A stretch of DNA of 64,000 bases from Bradyrhizobium sp. RD5-C2 (GCF_019972155.1 NZ_BOVL01000006.1:57394-121393); one strand, 5' to 3'; counted from the first letter of the stretch, positions 48,959-58,388 are shown. The notes: generated by a model not told the origin, from the letters alone. Program-made: numbers and translations.

Positions 48959-49870
48959 ATGCGTTTGCCCGCCGTCCTTTTCGCGCTCTCGCTCGCTGCA
49001 AGCCCCGTGGCGGCCGAAGAGCCGTCGGGCACGCTGCAGAAGATCAAGGAGACCAGGAAGGTCACGCTCGGCTTTCAGGAGGCCTCCGTTCCCTTCAGTT
49101 ATCTCGACGACAATCAGCGGCCGATCGGCTTCGCGCTCGATATCTGCCTCAAGATCGTCGATGCCGTGAAGAAGGAGCTTGGCATGCCCGACATAGCGGT
49201 CGACTATTTGCCGGTGACCTCGTCGAACCGAATCCCGCTGATGGTCAACGGCACGATCGACCTGCATTGCTCGGCGACCACCAACAGCGCCGAGCGCCAG
49301 AAGCAGGTGACCTTCACCAACTCTCACTTCCTGAGCGCGACGCGATTTGCCGCCAAAAAGTCCGCCGGCATCAACACCATCGACGACCTCAAGGGCAAGT
49401 CGGTCACCGCCGTTGCAGGCTCGGTGAACCTCACGCAGCTCGTCAAGGTCAACACCGAACGCAAGCTCGGCATCAACGTTCTGCCGGCCAAGGACCAGGC
49501 CGAGGCGTTTTTGATGCTGGAGACCGATCGCGCCCAAGCCTATGCACTCGACGACGTCCAGCTTGCGGTGGCGATTGCGAGATCCAAGCAGCCTTCGCTC
49601 TACATGATCAGCGAGGAGGCGTTCTCGAAGGCCGAACCGTTCGGGATCATGCTGCGCCGGGAGGACGCGCCGTTCAAGGCGCTCGCCGACCGCGCGACGG
49701 CCGAGCTCTACAAGAGCCCGGAGATCGAGGTCATGTACAAGAAGTGGCTGGAGCAGCCGACCCCGCCGAACGGCATCAACTACAACGTCCCGATCTCGCC
49801 GGCGCTGCGCAATGCGTTCGCTCATCCGAGCTCGAGTTTTGATCCTGATGTGTACGAGGTTGCGAAGTAG
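48959..49870 (+). CDS. Amino-acid-type ABC transporter solute-binding protein
   Basis: The 303-residue periplasmic protein of the GltI/family 3 type has a signal peptide (MRLPAVLFALSLAASPVAAE) and the conserved LGFQEASVPFSYLDDNQRPI, GFALDICLKIVDAVKKELG, NGTIDLHCSATTNSAERQKQ, DDLKGKSVTAVAGS and EPFGIMLRRED. GltI-like members bind glutamate/aspartate. No permease or ATPase gene is adjacent, so it is an orphan in this window or serves another system. The start is ATG 48959, giving the signal peptide; the frame is open upstream. It follows the DUF2380-like gene by 110 bases. Confidence 0.88.
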   Translation: MRLPAVLFALSLAASPVAAEEPSGTLQKIKETRKVTLGFQEASVPFSYLDDNQRPIGFALDICLKIVDAVKKELGMPDIAVDYLPVTSSNRIPLMVNGTIDLHCSATTNSAERQKQVTFTNSHFLSATRFAAKKSAGINTIDDLKGKSVTAVAGSVNLTQLVKVNTERKLGINVLPAKDQAEAFLMLETDRAQAYALDDVQLAVAIARSKQPSLYMISEEAFSKAEPFGIMLRREDAPFKALADRATAELYKSPEIEVMYKKWLEQPTPPNGINYNVPISPALRNAFAHPSSSFDPDVYEVAK

Positions 49871-49937
49871 CGCAGTTGCCGTGGCCCGCATGGCGATGCG
49901 ATATGCGGGGTGTCAATCGTGGGGGCTGACGGAGCGA

Positions 49938-49964
49938 CCCCGGATGTCGCTTCGCTCATCCGGG
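49938..49964. repeat. Short palindromic REP-like element
   Basis: CCCGGATG / CATCCGGG arms enclose TCGCTTCGCT. The CGGATG-TCGCTTCGCTC pattern is a familiar intergenic palindrome in Bradyrhizobium genomes, to my memory. It lies in the gap between the two solute-binding protein genes. Confidence 0.55.
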
Positions 49965-50133
49965 CTATGCCGAGGCAATAGTGCAACCGGAAAACAGATC
50001 ACCGCGCCAGGCCGTCAATCTTTGGAACGGCTTTTCGCGCGCGCGGCCAAAAACGAAATAGCGTCTCATATACATCGGCGGGTTTTCTCCTAATCTTGCA
50101 CCAGTTTTGACTGCTGATCAGGAGCCTGCGCCG

Positions 50134-51147
50134 GTGACCGCGCCACCTCTCTCTCGACGTTCTGCGCTCGGCGTTCTCGCCGGAAGTCTGGTTGCGAGCG
50201 GCGTTCGCGCAGAGGGCGGGGCGGGCGTGGGTCCCGATCTCGGCGGCGTCACTTTGCGGGTGGCGTATTACAAGGGGGGCTGGCGTCCGCTGCTGCAGGC
50301 CGCCGGCGAGGACAAGGCGCCTTACAGGATCGAATGGAAGGAGCTCAACAATGGCGTGCTCCACATCGAGGCACTGAACGGCGATGCGCTCGACGTCGGT
50401 TCGGGCAGTGAGATTCCGGCGATGTTTGCCGCGCGCCAGAACGCCAAGGTGCGCTTCATCGCTGTCACCCATGAGGATCTCAACATCCAGGTCACGGTGG
50501 CGGCGAAGGATGCGCCGATCCATTCGATCGCCGATCTCAAGGGCAGGCGCGTCGGCTATGTGCGCGCGACAACGGCGCACTACTTCCTCGCCAAGCAGCT
50601 CGAGGAAGCCGGGCTTGCATTCGGCGATATCGAGGCCATCAATCTGACGCCGTCGGACGGCTACTCGGCGTTCGCCTCCGGCAAGCTCGATGCCTGGGCG
50701 ATCTACGGCTACAACGGACAGCTCGCCATCGCCAAGCAGGGCGCGCGGCTGCTCAAGACCGGCGTCGGCTATCTCTCGGGCAACTTCCCGATCTACGCCA
50801 ATCCGAAGGCGGTCGACGATCCGCTGCGCCACGCGGCCGTGAGCGATCTGTTGCTGCGGATCCAGCGCGCCTATGCGTTCGCCAACAAGAATTTTCCTCT
50901 CTATGCGGCGGCGCAGGTGGCCGAAACCCATCTGCCATTGCAGGACATCCTCGACCAGTTCGCCCGCCGCAGCGACGACTTCTCGCTCGCCGGTGTGAGC
51001 CCTGACGTGCCGGAAACCCACCAGAAGGTCGCCGACACCTTCCTCAAGCTCGGCGTGCTCGACGCGCGCGCGGAGGTCGGAAAATTCTGGGATACGAGCT
51101 TCAACGACGCGATCGCCGCGGGCGCAGCAAGGATCGCGCGGAGTTGA
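50134..51147 (+). CDS. SsuA/NMT1-type solute-binding protein, Tat-exported
   Basis: The 337-residue protein starts at GTG 50134, with AGGAG 12 bases upstream (a TTG at 50107 is also in frame). The N-terminus SRRSALGVLAGSLVASGVRA has a twin-arginine pattern. The body fits the aliphatic-sulfonate/taurine-type family: GVTLRVAYYKGGWRPLLQAA, GDALDVGSGSEIPAMFAARQ, HEDLNIQVTVAAKDAPIHSI, ADLKGRRVGYVRATTAHYFL. Permease and ATPase partners are absent nearby. Tat export suggests folding before export, unusual for simple binding proteins but known in this family. Ligand unknown. Confidence 0.85.
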   Translation: MTAPPLSRRSALGVLAGSLVASGVRAEGGAGVGPDLGGVTLRVAYYKGGWRPLLQAAGEDKAPYRIEWKELNNGVLHIEALNGDALDVGSGSEIPAMFAARQNAKVRFIAVTHEDLNIQVTVAAKDAPIHSIADLKGRRVGYVRATTAHYFLAKQLEEAGLAFGDIEAINLTPSDGYSAFASGKLDAWAIYGYNGQLAIAKQGARLLKTGVGYLSGNFPIYANPKAVDDPLRHAAVSDLLLRIQRAYAFANKNFPLYAAAQVAETHLPLQDILDQFARRSDDFSLAGVSPDVPETHQKVADTFLKLGVLDARAEVGKFWDTSFNDAIAAGAARIARS

Positions 51148-51443
51148 CGGCCGTCGTGAGGATGTAGCCCATATAGGCTAGGTGATCGACGGGCAGGTTC
51201 CCGGAGATCGCGGCATTCTTCATCGCAAAACAGACGAGAAAGTTCCAGCGCGATCGCCGCCGGCTTGTGCCGTGCTGCCATGCAGGCCGGAAAGCTTGCA
51301 GGCCGCGCCATGTCCGTACCATGATGGTGGGCAGTTCCAATGCGGGTCTGGTCAACGGGCCGGGCGCGGCCTCCGAGGGGCCGGGCCAGTTTTGTTTGCA
51401 GCGGATGATTGTCGCTCATGCTGATTGTTGCCCGGAGCCGAAA
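51148..51443. other. Gap without a recognisable gene
   Basis: About 296 bases hold only short overlapping frames without ribosome sites. No hairpin with a T-run is seen. I find nothing to support a function here. Confidence 0.4.
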
Positions 51444-51593
51444 TTGAATCACGACACGTTGGCCAAGCTCACCGTCACCATCATCGTCCTGGTCGCGCTG
51501 CTGGTCTGGCGTGTCGCCGACCAGAAGAAGGCGATCGCATGCGGGCTGGACTGCCCGACCGACCTGTCGGCGAACCGGAAGCCCGCTCAATAG
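51444..51593 (+). CDS. Small single-span membrane protein
   Basis: The 49-residue product starts probably at TTG 51444 (GGAG nine bases upstream; an ATG at 51405 is in frame). It has one transmembrane helix (LAKLTVTIIVLVALLVWRVA) followed by DQKKAIACGLDCPTDLSANR with two cysteines. It is not recognised. It lies alone between the sulfonate-type binding protein and the flavin oxidoreductase. Confidence 0.5.
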   Translation: MNHDTLAKLTVTIIVLVALLVWRVADQKKAIACGLDCPTDLSANRKPAQ

Positions 51594-51729
51594 GAACAGC
51601 CCATTGATCGATGCCGCCTCGGAGGTGCGTGCCGCGCGCCTCTATCGGCCGTCGCGCGGCGCGTATATCGTTGGCGGCAAACACAAGATCGGTCCCGCGT
51701 GCCGGGTAACGACGTGAGGTGAGGAAGCG

Positions 51730-52917
51730 ATGTCCGATATGCTGCTGTTTTCGCCGATGACCATCCGCGGCGTCACGCTGAAGAACCGCATCGTGGTGCC
51801 GCCGATGCATCAGTATTCCGCCGAGAAGGGCTTTCCGACCGACTGGCACCTGATGAATGCCGGCAAGTTCGCCGCCGGCGGCGCCGGCCTCGTGATCGTC
51901 GAATCGACCAAGGTCGAGCGTCGCGGTTGCGGGACGATCGGCGATCTCGGCATCTGGGACGACAAGTTCGTCGCGCCGCTCAGCCGGCTCGTCAGTTTCA
52001 TCAAGCAGCAGAACGCGGTGGCCGGCATCCAGCTCGGCCATTCCGGCCGCAAGGCGCGCGCAAGCCGCCCCTGGGAGGGTGACCGTCCACTCGAACGCAG
52101 CGCCGCAATCGAGGACTGGGACGCCTGGACCCCGGTGGCGCCGAGCGCGATCGCCCATAGCGAGCGTTGGCCGGTGCCGCGCGCGCTGGAAACGCATGAG
52201 GTGAAGGATCTCGTCGCGGCCTGGGGGCAGGCGGCGCGGCGCGCGCACGAGGCCGGGTTCGAGGTGCTGGAGCTGCACGGCGCCCATGGCTATCTCGTGC
52301 ACGAATTCCTCTCCGCGCGCTCCAACCAGCGCAGCGATGAATATGGCGGCTCGGAAGCCAACCGGATGCGCTTCCTGATCGAGGTGACCGAGGCGGTGCG
52401 CGCGCACTGGCCGGATCACAAGCCGCTGTTCGTGCGGCTGTCGGTCGAGGACAATGCCGGCTGGGGTCCGGAGCAGAGCGCGGGGCTGGCGGCGATCCTG
52501 AAGGGGAAGGGCGTCGATGTGATCGACTGCTCGTCGGGGGGAATCAGCGAGATGGCGCCGATCCTGGGCAAGGAGATCAAATACAACTATCAGGTGCCGC
52601 TGGCGGAATATGTGCGCCGGCATGCCGATATCATGACCATGGCGGTCGGGCTGATCATCCATGGTGACCAGGCCGAGCAAATCCTGCGCAATAAACAAGC
52701 AGATTTGATCGCGGTCGGCCGGGAGATCCTCAATAACCCCAACTGGCCGATGGATGCCGCGCTAAAACTCGGGGTTGAAGGGCCATTTCGCAATGTTCCT
52801 CCGCAGTTTGGCTATTGGCTGGGCACCCGGGCCAAGCGCGGATTCGGGACTCGGCCATCGACCTGGCAGAACGGGTTGCGGGAGGCTGGGCCAGAGACCG
52901 ACCGGGAGCTGACTTGA
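51730..52917 (+). CDS. NADH:flavin oxidoreductase (Old Yellow Enzyme, YqjM-like)
   Basis: This 395-residue TIM-barrel FMN enzyme has MLLFSPMTIRGVTLKNRIVV, PPMHQYSAEKGFPTDWHL, IQLGHSGRKARASRPWEG, LELHGAHGYLVHEFLSARSN (substrate His pair), then VGREILNNPNWPMDAALKLG. YqjM/xenobiotic-reductase homologues reduce activated alkenes with NAD(P)H; the physiological substrate is unknown. The C-terminus is extended with Arg-rich residues (GTRAKRGFGTRPSTWQNG), which may supply the intersubunit arginine finger of this subgroup. Confidence 0.93.
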   Translation: MSDMLLFSPMTIRGVTLKNRIVVPPMHQYSAEKGFPTDWHLMNAGKFAAGGAGLVIVESTKVERRGCGTIGDLGIWDDKFVAPLSRLVSFIKQQNAVAGIQLGHSGRKARASRPWEGDRPLERSAAIEDWDAWTPVAPSAIAHSERWPVPRALETHEVKDLVAAWGQAARRAHEAGFEVLELHGAHGYLVHEFLSARSNQRSDEYGGSEANRMRFLIEVTEAVRAHWPDHKPLFVRLSVEDNAGWGPEQSAGLAAILKGKGVDVIDCSSGGISEMAPILGKEIKYNYQVPLAEYVRRHADIMTMAVGLIIHGDQAEQILRNKQADLIAVGREILNNPNWPMDAALKLGVEGPFRNVPPQFGYWLGTRAKRGFGTRPSTWQNGLREAGPETDRELT

Positions 52918-53101
52918 GGCCGGCTTTGGGGTGACTAAATGCTGATTTGGGGCTGACCAGGGCATCGTGACAGGACCGTAATGGTCCAGTGACGTGGCGG
53001 CCTTGATCCGACCAAAAAGCCGTTGTGTGGTGCCCCCGTCGGGGTGGGGCAGGCGAACGTTGCGGAACGTTGCCGGCCGATACGAAAAAGGATCGCGGAT
53101 A

Positions 53102-54454
53102 ATGCGCAAACATGTTGGCTTCTTCCTCGGGACGGTTGCGGGAGCGTGTCTCACCCTGCTCGTGGCCTCGCCGCAGGGGGCGCATCTGTTCGCCGTCGCC
53201 AATGCCGCCGCGCATGCCGACAACACCTATTCGCAGCTCAATCTGTTCGGCGAGGTGTTCGAGAAGATCAAGACCGACTACGTCGAGAAGCCCGAGGACT
53301 CCAAGCTCGTCGAAGGGGCGATCAACGGCATGATCTCCTCGCTCGATCCGCACTCCCGCTACATGAACGAGAAGGGCTGGGCGGAGATGCAGGAGACCAC
53401 GCATGGCGAGTTCGGCGGGCTCGGCATCGAGGTCACGATGGAGGACGGCTTCGTCAAGGTGGTGGCGCCGATCGACGACACGCCGGCTTCGCGCGCCGGC
53501 ATCATGTCGGGCGACGTGATCACCTCTATCGACGATGAGCAGATTCAGGGTCTGACGCTCGACCAGGCCGTCAACAAGATGAAGGGTGCGCCCAACAGCT
53601 CGATCCGGCTGAAGCTCATCCGCAAGGACGCCGACAAGCCGATCGAGGTCTCGATCACCCGCGAGATCATCCGCGTCCGCCCGGTGAAGTATCACGTCGA
53701 GGGCGGCGACATCGGCTACATCAGGATCACCTCGTTCAACGAGCAGACCACCGAGGGCCTGCGCAAGGCGATCGGCGAGATCCAGAAGCAGGTCCCGCAG
53801 GACAAGCTCGACGGTTATGTCGTCGACCTCCGCAACAACCCGGGCGGCCTGCTCGACCAGGCGGTCTCGGTGACGTCGACGCTGATGCAGCGCGGCGAGG
53901 TGGTTTCGACCCGCGGCCGCAATCCGGAAGAGACCCAGCGCTTCACCGCCCATGGCGGCGACATGACCAAGGGCAAGCCGCTGGTGGTGCTGATCAATGG
54001 TGGCTCGGCCTCGGCCTCCGAAATCGTCGCCGGCGCGCTGCACGACCACAAGCGCGCGACCCTGATCGGCACCCGCTCGTTCGGCAAGGGATCGGTGCAG
54101 ACCATCATTCCGCTCGGCGCCGGCAATGGCGCGCTGGCGCTGACCACGGCGCGCTATTTCACCCCGTCGGGCCATTCGATCCAGGCGCTTGGCATCAAGC
54201 CCGACATCGAGGTGCTGCAGGACGTGCCGGACGAGTTCAAGACCCGCTCCGAGATCAAGGGCGAGGCCTCGATGCGCGGCCACCTCGCGGCCGAAGGCGG
54301 CGAGCAGACCGGTTCGCAATCCTACGTGCCGCCGGACGAGAAGAACGACAAGGCGCTGGCCGCGGCGTTCAACCAGCTGCGCGGCGTCACAGTGAACGCC
54401 GACGCCAAGAACGCGGACAGCAAGGCCGCGCAGAAGCGGCCGGTTCCGAACTAG
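53102..54454 (+). CDS. ctpA: Carboxy-terminal processing peptidase (S41), CtpA-like
   Basis: The 450-residue periplasmic protease starts MRKHVGFFLGTVAGACLTLL, a signal or anchor. A substrate-recognition helix follows, then a PDZ domain (EFGGLGIEVTMEDGFVKVVA, APIDDTPASRAGIMSGDVIT) and the S41 core with S304 in NGGSASASEIVAGAL and K329 in TRSFGKGSVQ. The 25-residue spacing of this Ser/Lys pair matches the family. Such proteases trim C-termini and control envelope hydrolases. The ATG 53102 is preferred; an in-frame start at 52994 adds an Arg-rich head before the signal. Confidence 0.93.
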   Translation: MRKHVGFFLGTVAGACLTLLVASPQGAHLFAVANAAAHADNTYSQLNLFGEVFEKIKTDYVEKPEDSKLVEGAINGMISSLDPHSRYMNEKGWAEMQETTHGEFGGLGIEVTMEDGFVKVVAPIDDTPASRAGIMSGDVITSIDDEQIQGLTLDQAVNKMKGAPNSSIRLKLIRKDADKPIEVSITREIIRVRPVKYHVEGGDIGYIRITSFNEQTTEGLRKAIGEIQKQVPQDKLDGYVVDLRNNPGGLLDQAVSVTSTLMQRGEVVSTRGRNPEETQRFTAHGGDMTKGKPLVVLINGGSASASEIVAGALHDHKRATLIGTRSFGKGSVQTIIPLGAGNGALALTTARYFTPSGHSIQALGIKPDIEVLQDVPDEFKTRSEIKGEASMRGHLAAEGGEQTGSQSYVPPDEKNDKALAAAFNQLRGVTVNADAKNADSKAAQKRPVPN

Positions 54455-54538
54455 GCGCCGTCGTTTTCCGGTCGAAGCCGCTCGCCGCGGCAAGGTCCAT
54501 GGACCTTGCCGGCTGGATCCGACCCGACACCTTGCGCG

Positions 54539-54946
54539 TCAATTGGGTACTGCGCGTCTGTGATCTTGCGCGATCTCGGTGGCCTGGTAGGCGAGATTTT
54601 GCCAGCGGCCGCCGAGCCTGACCCAAACGGACAGAAATCGCGCTCGATAATCGAACGAGGCCGGACCGTTGCGGCCTGACGCCAGCCAGCGTCCGACGAC
54701 GACCGCCGTGTCCTGGTACAGCCGGATATCAAGCTCGTCGACGCGCGCGGCTTCCCAATGGCGCGTTCCGCTCCGGTACGAGGCGAGCACGTCCGCTTTG
54801 GTCTCGATCGCCCCGCCGGGTTGCACGATGACGTAGTCCGGGTGGATCAATCGATCGATCACATCCAGGTCGAGCGTCAGGTGCGCCGCGGCAAGTGCGT
54901 GCTCCGCAGCGGCAACCGCATCGAGGTCGGTGTTCGACGGAGCCAA
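54539..54946 (-). CDS. NTF2-like (DUF4440) protein
   Basis: The 135-residue single-domain protein has the N-terminal helix DLDAVAAAEHALAAAHLTLD, then RLIHPDYVIVQPGGAIETKA, DELDIRLYQDTAVVVGRWLA and VWVRLGGRWQNLAYQATEIA, a typical DUF4440 layout. No catalytic residues can be named. It is convergent with ctpA and lies 25 bases after the GGDEF-EAL gene on its own strand. Confidence 0.82.
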   Translation of the reverse strand: MAPSNTDLDAVAAAEHALAAAHLTLDLDVIDRLIHPDYVIVQPGGAIETKADVLASYRSGTRHWEAARVDELDIRLYQDTAVVVGRWLASGRNGPASFDYRARFLSVWVRLGGRWQNLAYQATEIAQDHRRAVPN

Positions 54947-54971
54947 GCGCGGGGGTCTCCTGATCAGGCGG

Positions 54972-57704
54972 TCACGCCGCGCCGGCGACGGGTTTGCGCC
55001 GGCGCGTGGCGGTCGGACCCGCAGCGGGGCCGCGGCGATGCCCGGCCAGGAGCTCGCGGATCTGGGCGGCCGGCTTCGGCGGGCTGAACAGATAGCCCTG
55101 CATTTCCGAACAGCCGAGCTCGCGCAGCAATTGCTGCTGCTGTGCGGTCTCGACGCCCTCCGCCGTCGTGGTCATGCTGCGCTCGGCGGCGATATTGACG
55201 ACGGCCTCGACGATGCCGGCCGAACCTTGCGGATCGGCGATATCGGTGACGAAGCAGCGGTCGATCTTGATCTTGTCGAACGGGAAGCGCTTCAGATAGC
55301 TGAGCGACGAATAGCCGGTGCCGAAATCGTCAAGCGCGATCCTGATGCCGATGGCGCGAAGCTGGTGCAGCGCGGCCAGCGCCGTCTCGTCGTCGCGGAT
55401 CAGCACGGCCTCGGTGATCTCGAGCTCCAGCCGGCCCGCCGACAGGCCTGATGCCGCCAGCGCGCCGATCACCTTGAGCGCCAGCGTGCCGGTCCGGAAC
55501 TGGACCGGCGAGACGTTGACAGCGAGCTTGACGTGATCGGGCCAGTTCACGGCTTCCTTGCAGGCCGTCATCAGCACCCATTCGCCGAGCTGGTTAATCA
55601 GGCCGGTCTCCTCGGCGATCGGCACGAAGTCAGCCGGCGAGATCATGCCGCGCACCGGATGGCGCCAGCGCACCAGCGCCTCGCAGCCGGTGATCTCGTT
55701 GCTGCGCAGGTCGACGCAGGGCTGGTAATACACTTCGAGCCCGCTGCCCGCGGCGATGGTCTGCCGCAGCTCCACCTCGAGCTCGCGGCGGGCGCGGGCA
55801 TCGGCGTCCATCGCCGGTTCGAAGAAACGCGCGACGCGCCGGCCGGCTGACTTCGCTGCATACATCGCAAGATCGGCGTTCTTCATGATCTGGTCGAGAT
55901 CGGTGCCATCCCTCGGCGCCAGCGCAATGCCGATGCTGGCGTCGGTCGTGACCTGGTGGCCGAGGCATTGATAGGGCGAACGGATCACCTCGTAGATGCG
56001 TGCAACGAGGTCGGTGACCTCGATGTCGTTCTTCACGCCTGTCTGCACGATCGCGAATTCGTCGCCGCCGAGCCGGGCGACGAAATCGCCGTCGCCGATC
56101 ACGCCGCTCAGCGTCCGCGCAACGGACTTGAGCAGCTCATCGCCGACCATGTGACCGAGCGAGTCGTTGACGCCCTTGAATTCGTCGATGTCGATATAGA
56201 GCACCGCGAGCTGGCTGTCGGGGGCGACATGCGGCAGCTCGCGCTTGATCTCCTCGTGGAACAGCGCGCGGTTCGGCAGGTCGGTGAGCGCATCATAGTG
56301 GGCAAGATGCGTGATGCGCTCCTCGGCGCGGCGGCGTTCGGTGACGTCCTCGTGGGTCGCAAGCCAGCCGCCATCGGCCAGCGGCTCGTTGACGACCTGG
56401 ATCGAGCGCCCGTCGGGCGTCGCGATCACCATGGTGTTGCGAATGCCGACGTCGCGCAGCACGAGGTTGACGTAGCGCTCGACGTCGCCCTGGAATGAAC
56501 CGGTCAGGTGGCGATGCACGATGACGTCGCGGAAGCTGCAACCAGGCCGGATGATGTCGGCGGACAATCCGTACATCTCGATATAGCGCTTGTTGCAGAT
56601 CACCAGCCGCTGCGCGGCATCGAACAGCAACAGCCCCTGCGTCATGTTGTTGACGGCGGTGTCGAGCCGGAGCTTCTCCAGCGTCAGGCGCTGCTGCTGG
56701 GTTCGGTGCTGCTGCAACAGCTTGCGCACCACCAGCGTCAGCAGGATCGCGATCGCCAGCACCGATGCTGCGGTCACCGCGATCAGCATGCCGATCTGCT
56801 CGCGCCAGTTGGCGAGCGCCGCTTCCGTAGTGGTCGTGGCGACGACGACGATCGGGAATTTGGTGAGCGCCCGCGACGACACCAGGCGGTCCTTGCCATC
56901 GACCGGGCTGGTCATGCGCGAGGTGCTCGCGGGCTGCTCGAACACCTGCTGCTGATTGGCCGGACCGGTGCGGAAATTCTTCCCGATCATCTCCTCGACA
57001 TGGGGATAGCGCGCCAGCAGCGTGCCGTCGCGATGGTGCATCGAGATCGCGGCGCCTTCGCCGAGCGCAACGGTCGAGAAGAATTTCTCGAAGGTCGCCG
57101 GCTCGATGCCGCGCCCGACCACGCCAAGGAACTCGCCGTGCGGGCCCGTGACCTTGCGGACGATCGCGGTGGTCCAGTTTCCGCTGACGCGGCTGACCAC
57201 CGGCGCGACCATCATGTCGGGCGAGTAAGGGCTGGATTTGAAGATGTTGAAGTAGTCGCGATCGGCGATCGAGGCCTGCGGCAGCGGCCAGGCGCCCGAG
57301 CTGTTGATCAGCGCGCCGTCGGCGTCGAACACGTTGAGGCTGCCGACATTGGACAGCGCGTCCATCTTGGACTTGAGCATCGCATGGATGTCGGCGGCGG
57401 ACATCCGGCGCTTGTAGTTCTCCGGCGTCGCGATCCCGTTGTCGCGCATGAACGCGATCAGGTCGCGCTGGACCACCTCGAGGTCGTCGAGCTGCTGGTC
57501 GAAATGCCGCGCCAGCAGCAGCACGGTGTTCTCGAGCTCGCGCTCGCTGTTGTGCAGGGCGCGCTCGCGGAAATTCTCCGCCATCAAGGTGGCGCCGATC
57601 GCAATCGCGGCCATCAGCACGGCGCCGCCAAGGATCAGCCAGCGGATCGGACCGCTGCCGATCACTGAGGTGACGTTGAACGAGGCGCTGCCGTTTTGCT
57701 TCAT
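54972..57704 (-). CDS. Membrane GGDEF-EAL protein with Cache and PAS domains
   Basis: The 910-residue protein: transmembrane helix (PIRWLILGGAVLMAAIAIGA, residues about 20-40), a periplasmic double-Cache sensor (about 60-280), a second helix (MLIAVTAASVLAIAILLTLV), a PAS domain (LDTAVNNMTQGLLLFDAAQR), GGDEF near residue 545 (ARLGGDEFAIVQTG) and EAL near 670 (CEALVRWRHPVRG). Both signature motifs are intact, so cyclic-di-GMP synthesis, breakdown or both are possible. The ligand of the sensor domain is unknown. It would couple an external signal to motility or biofilm decisions. Confidence 0.93.
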   Translation of the reverse strand: MKQNGSASFNVTSVIGSGPIRWLILGGAVLMAAIAIGATLMAENFRERALHNSERELENTVLLLARHFDQQLDDLEVVQRDLIAFMRDNGIATPENYKRRMSAADIHAMLKSKMDALSNVGSLNVFDADGALINSSGAWPLPQASIADRDYFNIFKSSPYSPDMMVAPVVSRVSGNWTTAIVRKVTGPHGEFLGVVGRGIEPATFEKFFSTVALGEGAAISMHHRDGTLLARYPHVEEMIGKNFRTGPANQQQVFEQPASTSRMTSPVDGKDRLVSSRALTKFPIVVVATTTTEAALANWREQIGMLIAVTAASVLAIAILLTLVVRKLLQQHRTQQQRLTLEKLRLDTAVNNMTQGLLLFDAAQRLVICNKRYIEMYGLSADIIRPGCSFRDVIVHRHLTGSFQGDVERYVNLVLRDVGIRNTMVIATPDGRSIQVVNEPLADGGWLATHEDVTERRRAEERITHLAHYDALTDLPNRALFHEEIKRELPHVAPDSQLAVLYIDIDEFKGVNDSLGHMVGDELLKSVARTLSGVIGDGDFVARLGGDEFAIVQTGVKNDIEVTDLVARIYEVIRSPYQCLGHQVTTDASIGIALAPRDGTDLDQIMKNADLAMYAAKSAGRRVARFFEPAMDADARARRELEVELRQTIAAGSGLEVYYQPCVDLRSNEITGCEALVRWRHPVRGMISPADFVPIAEETGLINQLGEWVLMTACKEAVNWPDHVKLAVNVSPVQFRTGTLALKVIGALAASGLSAGRLELEITEAVLIRDDETALAALHQLRAIGIRIALDDFGTGYSSLSYLKRFPFDKIKIDRCFVTDIADPQGSAGIVEAVVNIAAERSMTTTAEGVETAQQQQLLRELGCSEMQGYLFSPPKPAAQIRELLAGHRRGPAAGPTATRRRKPVAGAA

Positions 57705-57894
57705 CTGACGCTATCGCTTCCAGGCGTTTCACCCGGAAGTAGCTTTCACGCACCTCCGGCCCGCGAAAGTCGTATCCAAACGAAGTGGAGCGCCGGTTAG
57801 CGAGATTGGTTAACGAATGCTTGCGGGTGGCCGCGAGAAGTCATGTTCTCTGGATGATCCGGAAGTGAATCCGAAAGAGGTGGAGCCAACGCGA

Positions 57895-58026
57895 CTAGAC
57901 CCCGAAAGAATGTCGCATCTGAGTAGTCATGCGCTGGACAGCATCGGTATATCGACCCTGGGAAAATTTTTGATCGACTATGTAAAGAACAAAGATAATT
58001 CCGACGGCAATAAGCAGCCCTTTCAC
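57895..58026 (-). CDS. Small conserved membrane protein (43 residues)
   Basis: The GTG start at 58026 has an excellent GAGGAGG ribosome site. One helix at the very N-terminus (KGLLIAVGIIFVLYIVDQKF) is followed by SQGRYTDAVQRMTTQMRHSF. The frame remains open upstream but without coding character. I remember similar short proteins annotated repeatedly in Bradyrhizobium, function unknown. It lies alone between the GGDEF-EAL gene and the pilin. Confidence 0.65.
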   Translation of the reverse strand: MKGLLIAVGIIFVLYIVDQKFSQGRYTDAVQRMTTQMRHSFGV

Positions 58027-58388
58027 CAGACCCTCCTCGTCATCATCGCTCTGGCAATAACCGGCGGAAGTTCTGTGTGTTCCGATTTGGGATTTCCAAG
58101 TGCGGTAGACCGCACTCACCTTGATTGGATTCGAACAACGGATAATCGCCACCGCTCATCGTCCTGAGATCGGTGCGGCACGTCGTCGATAATCCACAAC
58201 GGGACAATTAGTTCCCGAAACAGAACTGCAATTTTTGCCGGTCGGTGCGGCTACACGGAATCTCTTGCCGCGTACGAAGTCGATGTAATCATCCGTTTAC
58301 GATCTAAGTCCATGACCATACTCGACGTCATCGTCGGCACATTGTTTGCGTGTCGTCTCGCAAGATTCAGTACGTGAGTGTTGTCATA

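Noticed and set aside
53053..53076. Direct repeat GAACGTTGCGGAACGTTGCC before ctpA, at first sight a LexA box
   Set aside because: The GAAC half-sites are separated by six bases, not seven, so it does not fit the alphaproteobacterial operator; kept only as a minor repeat.
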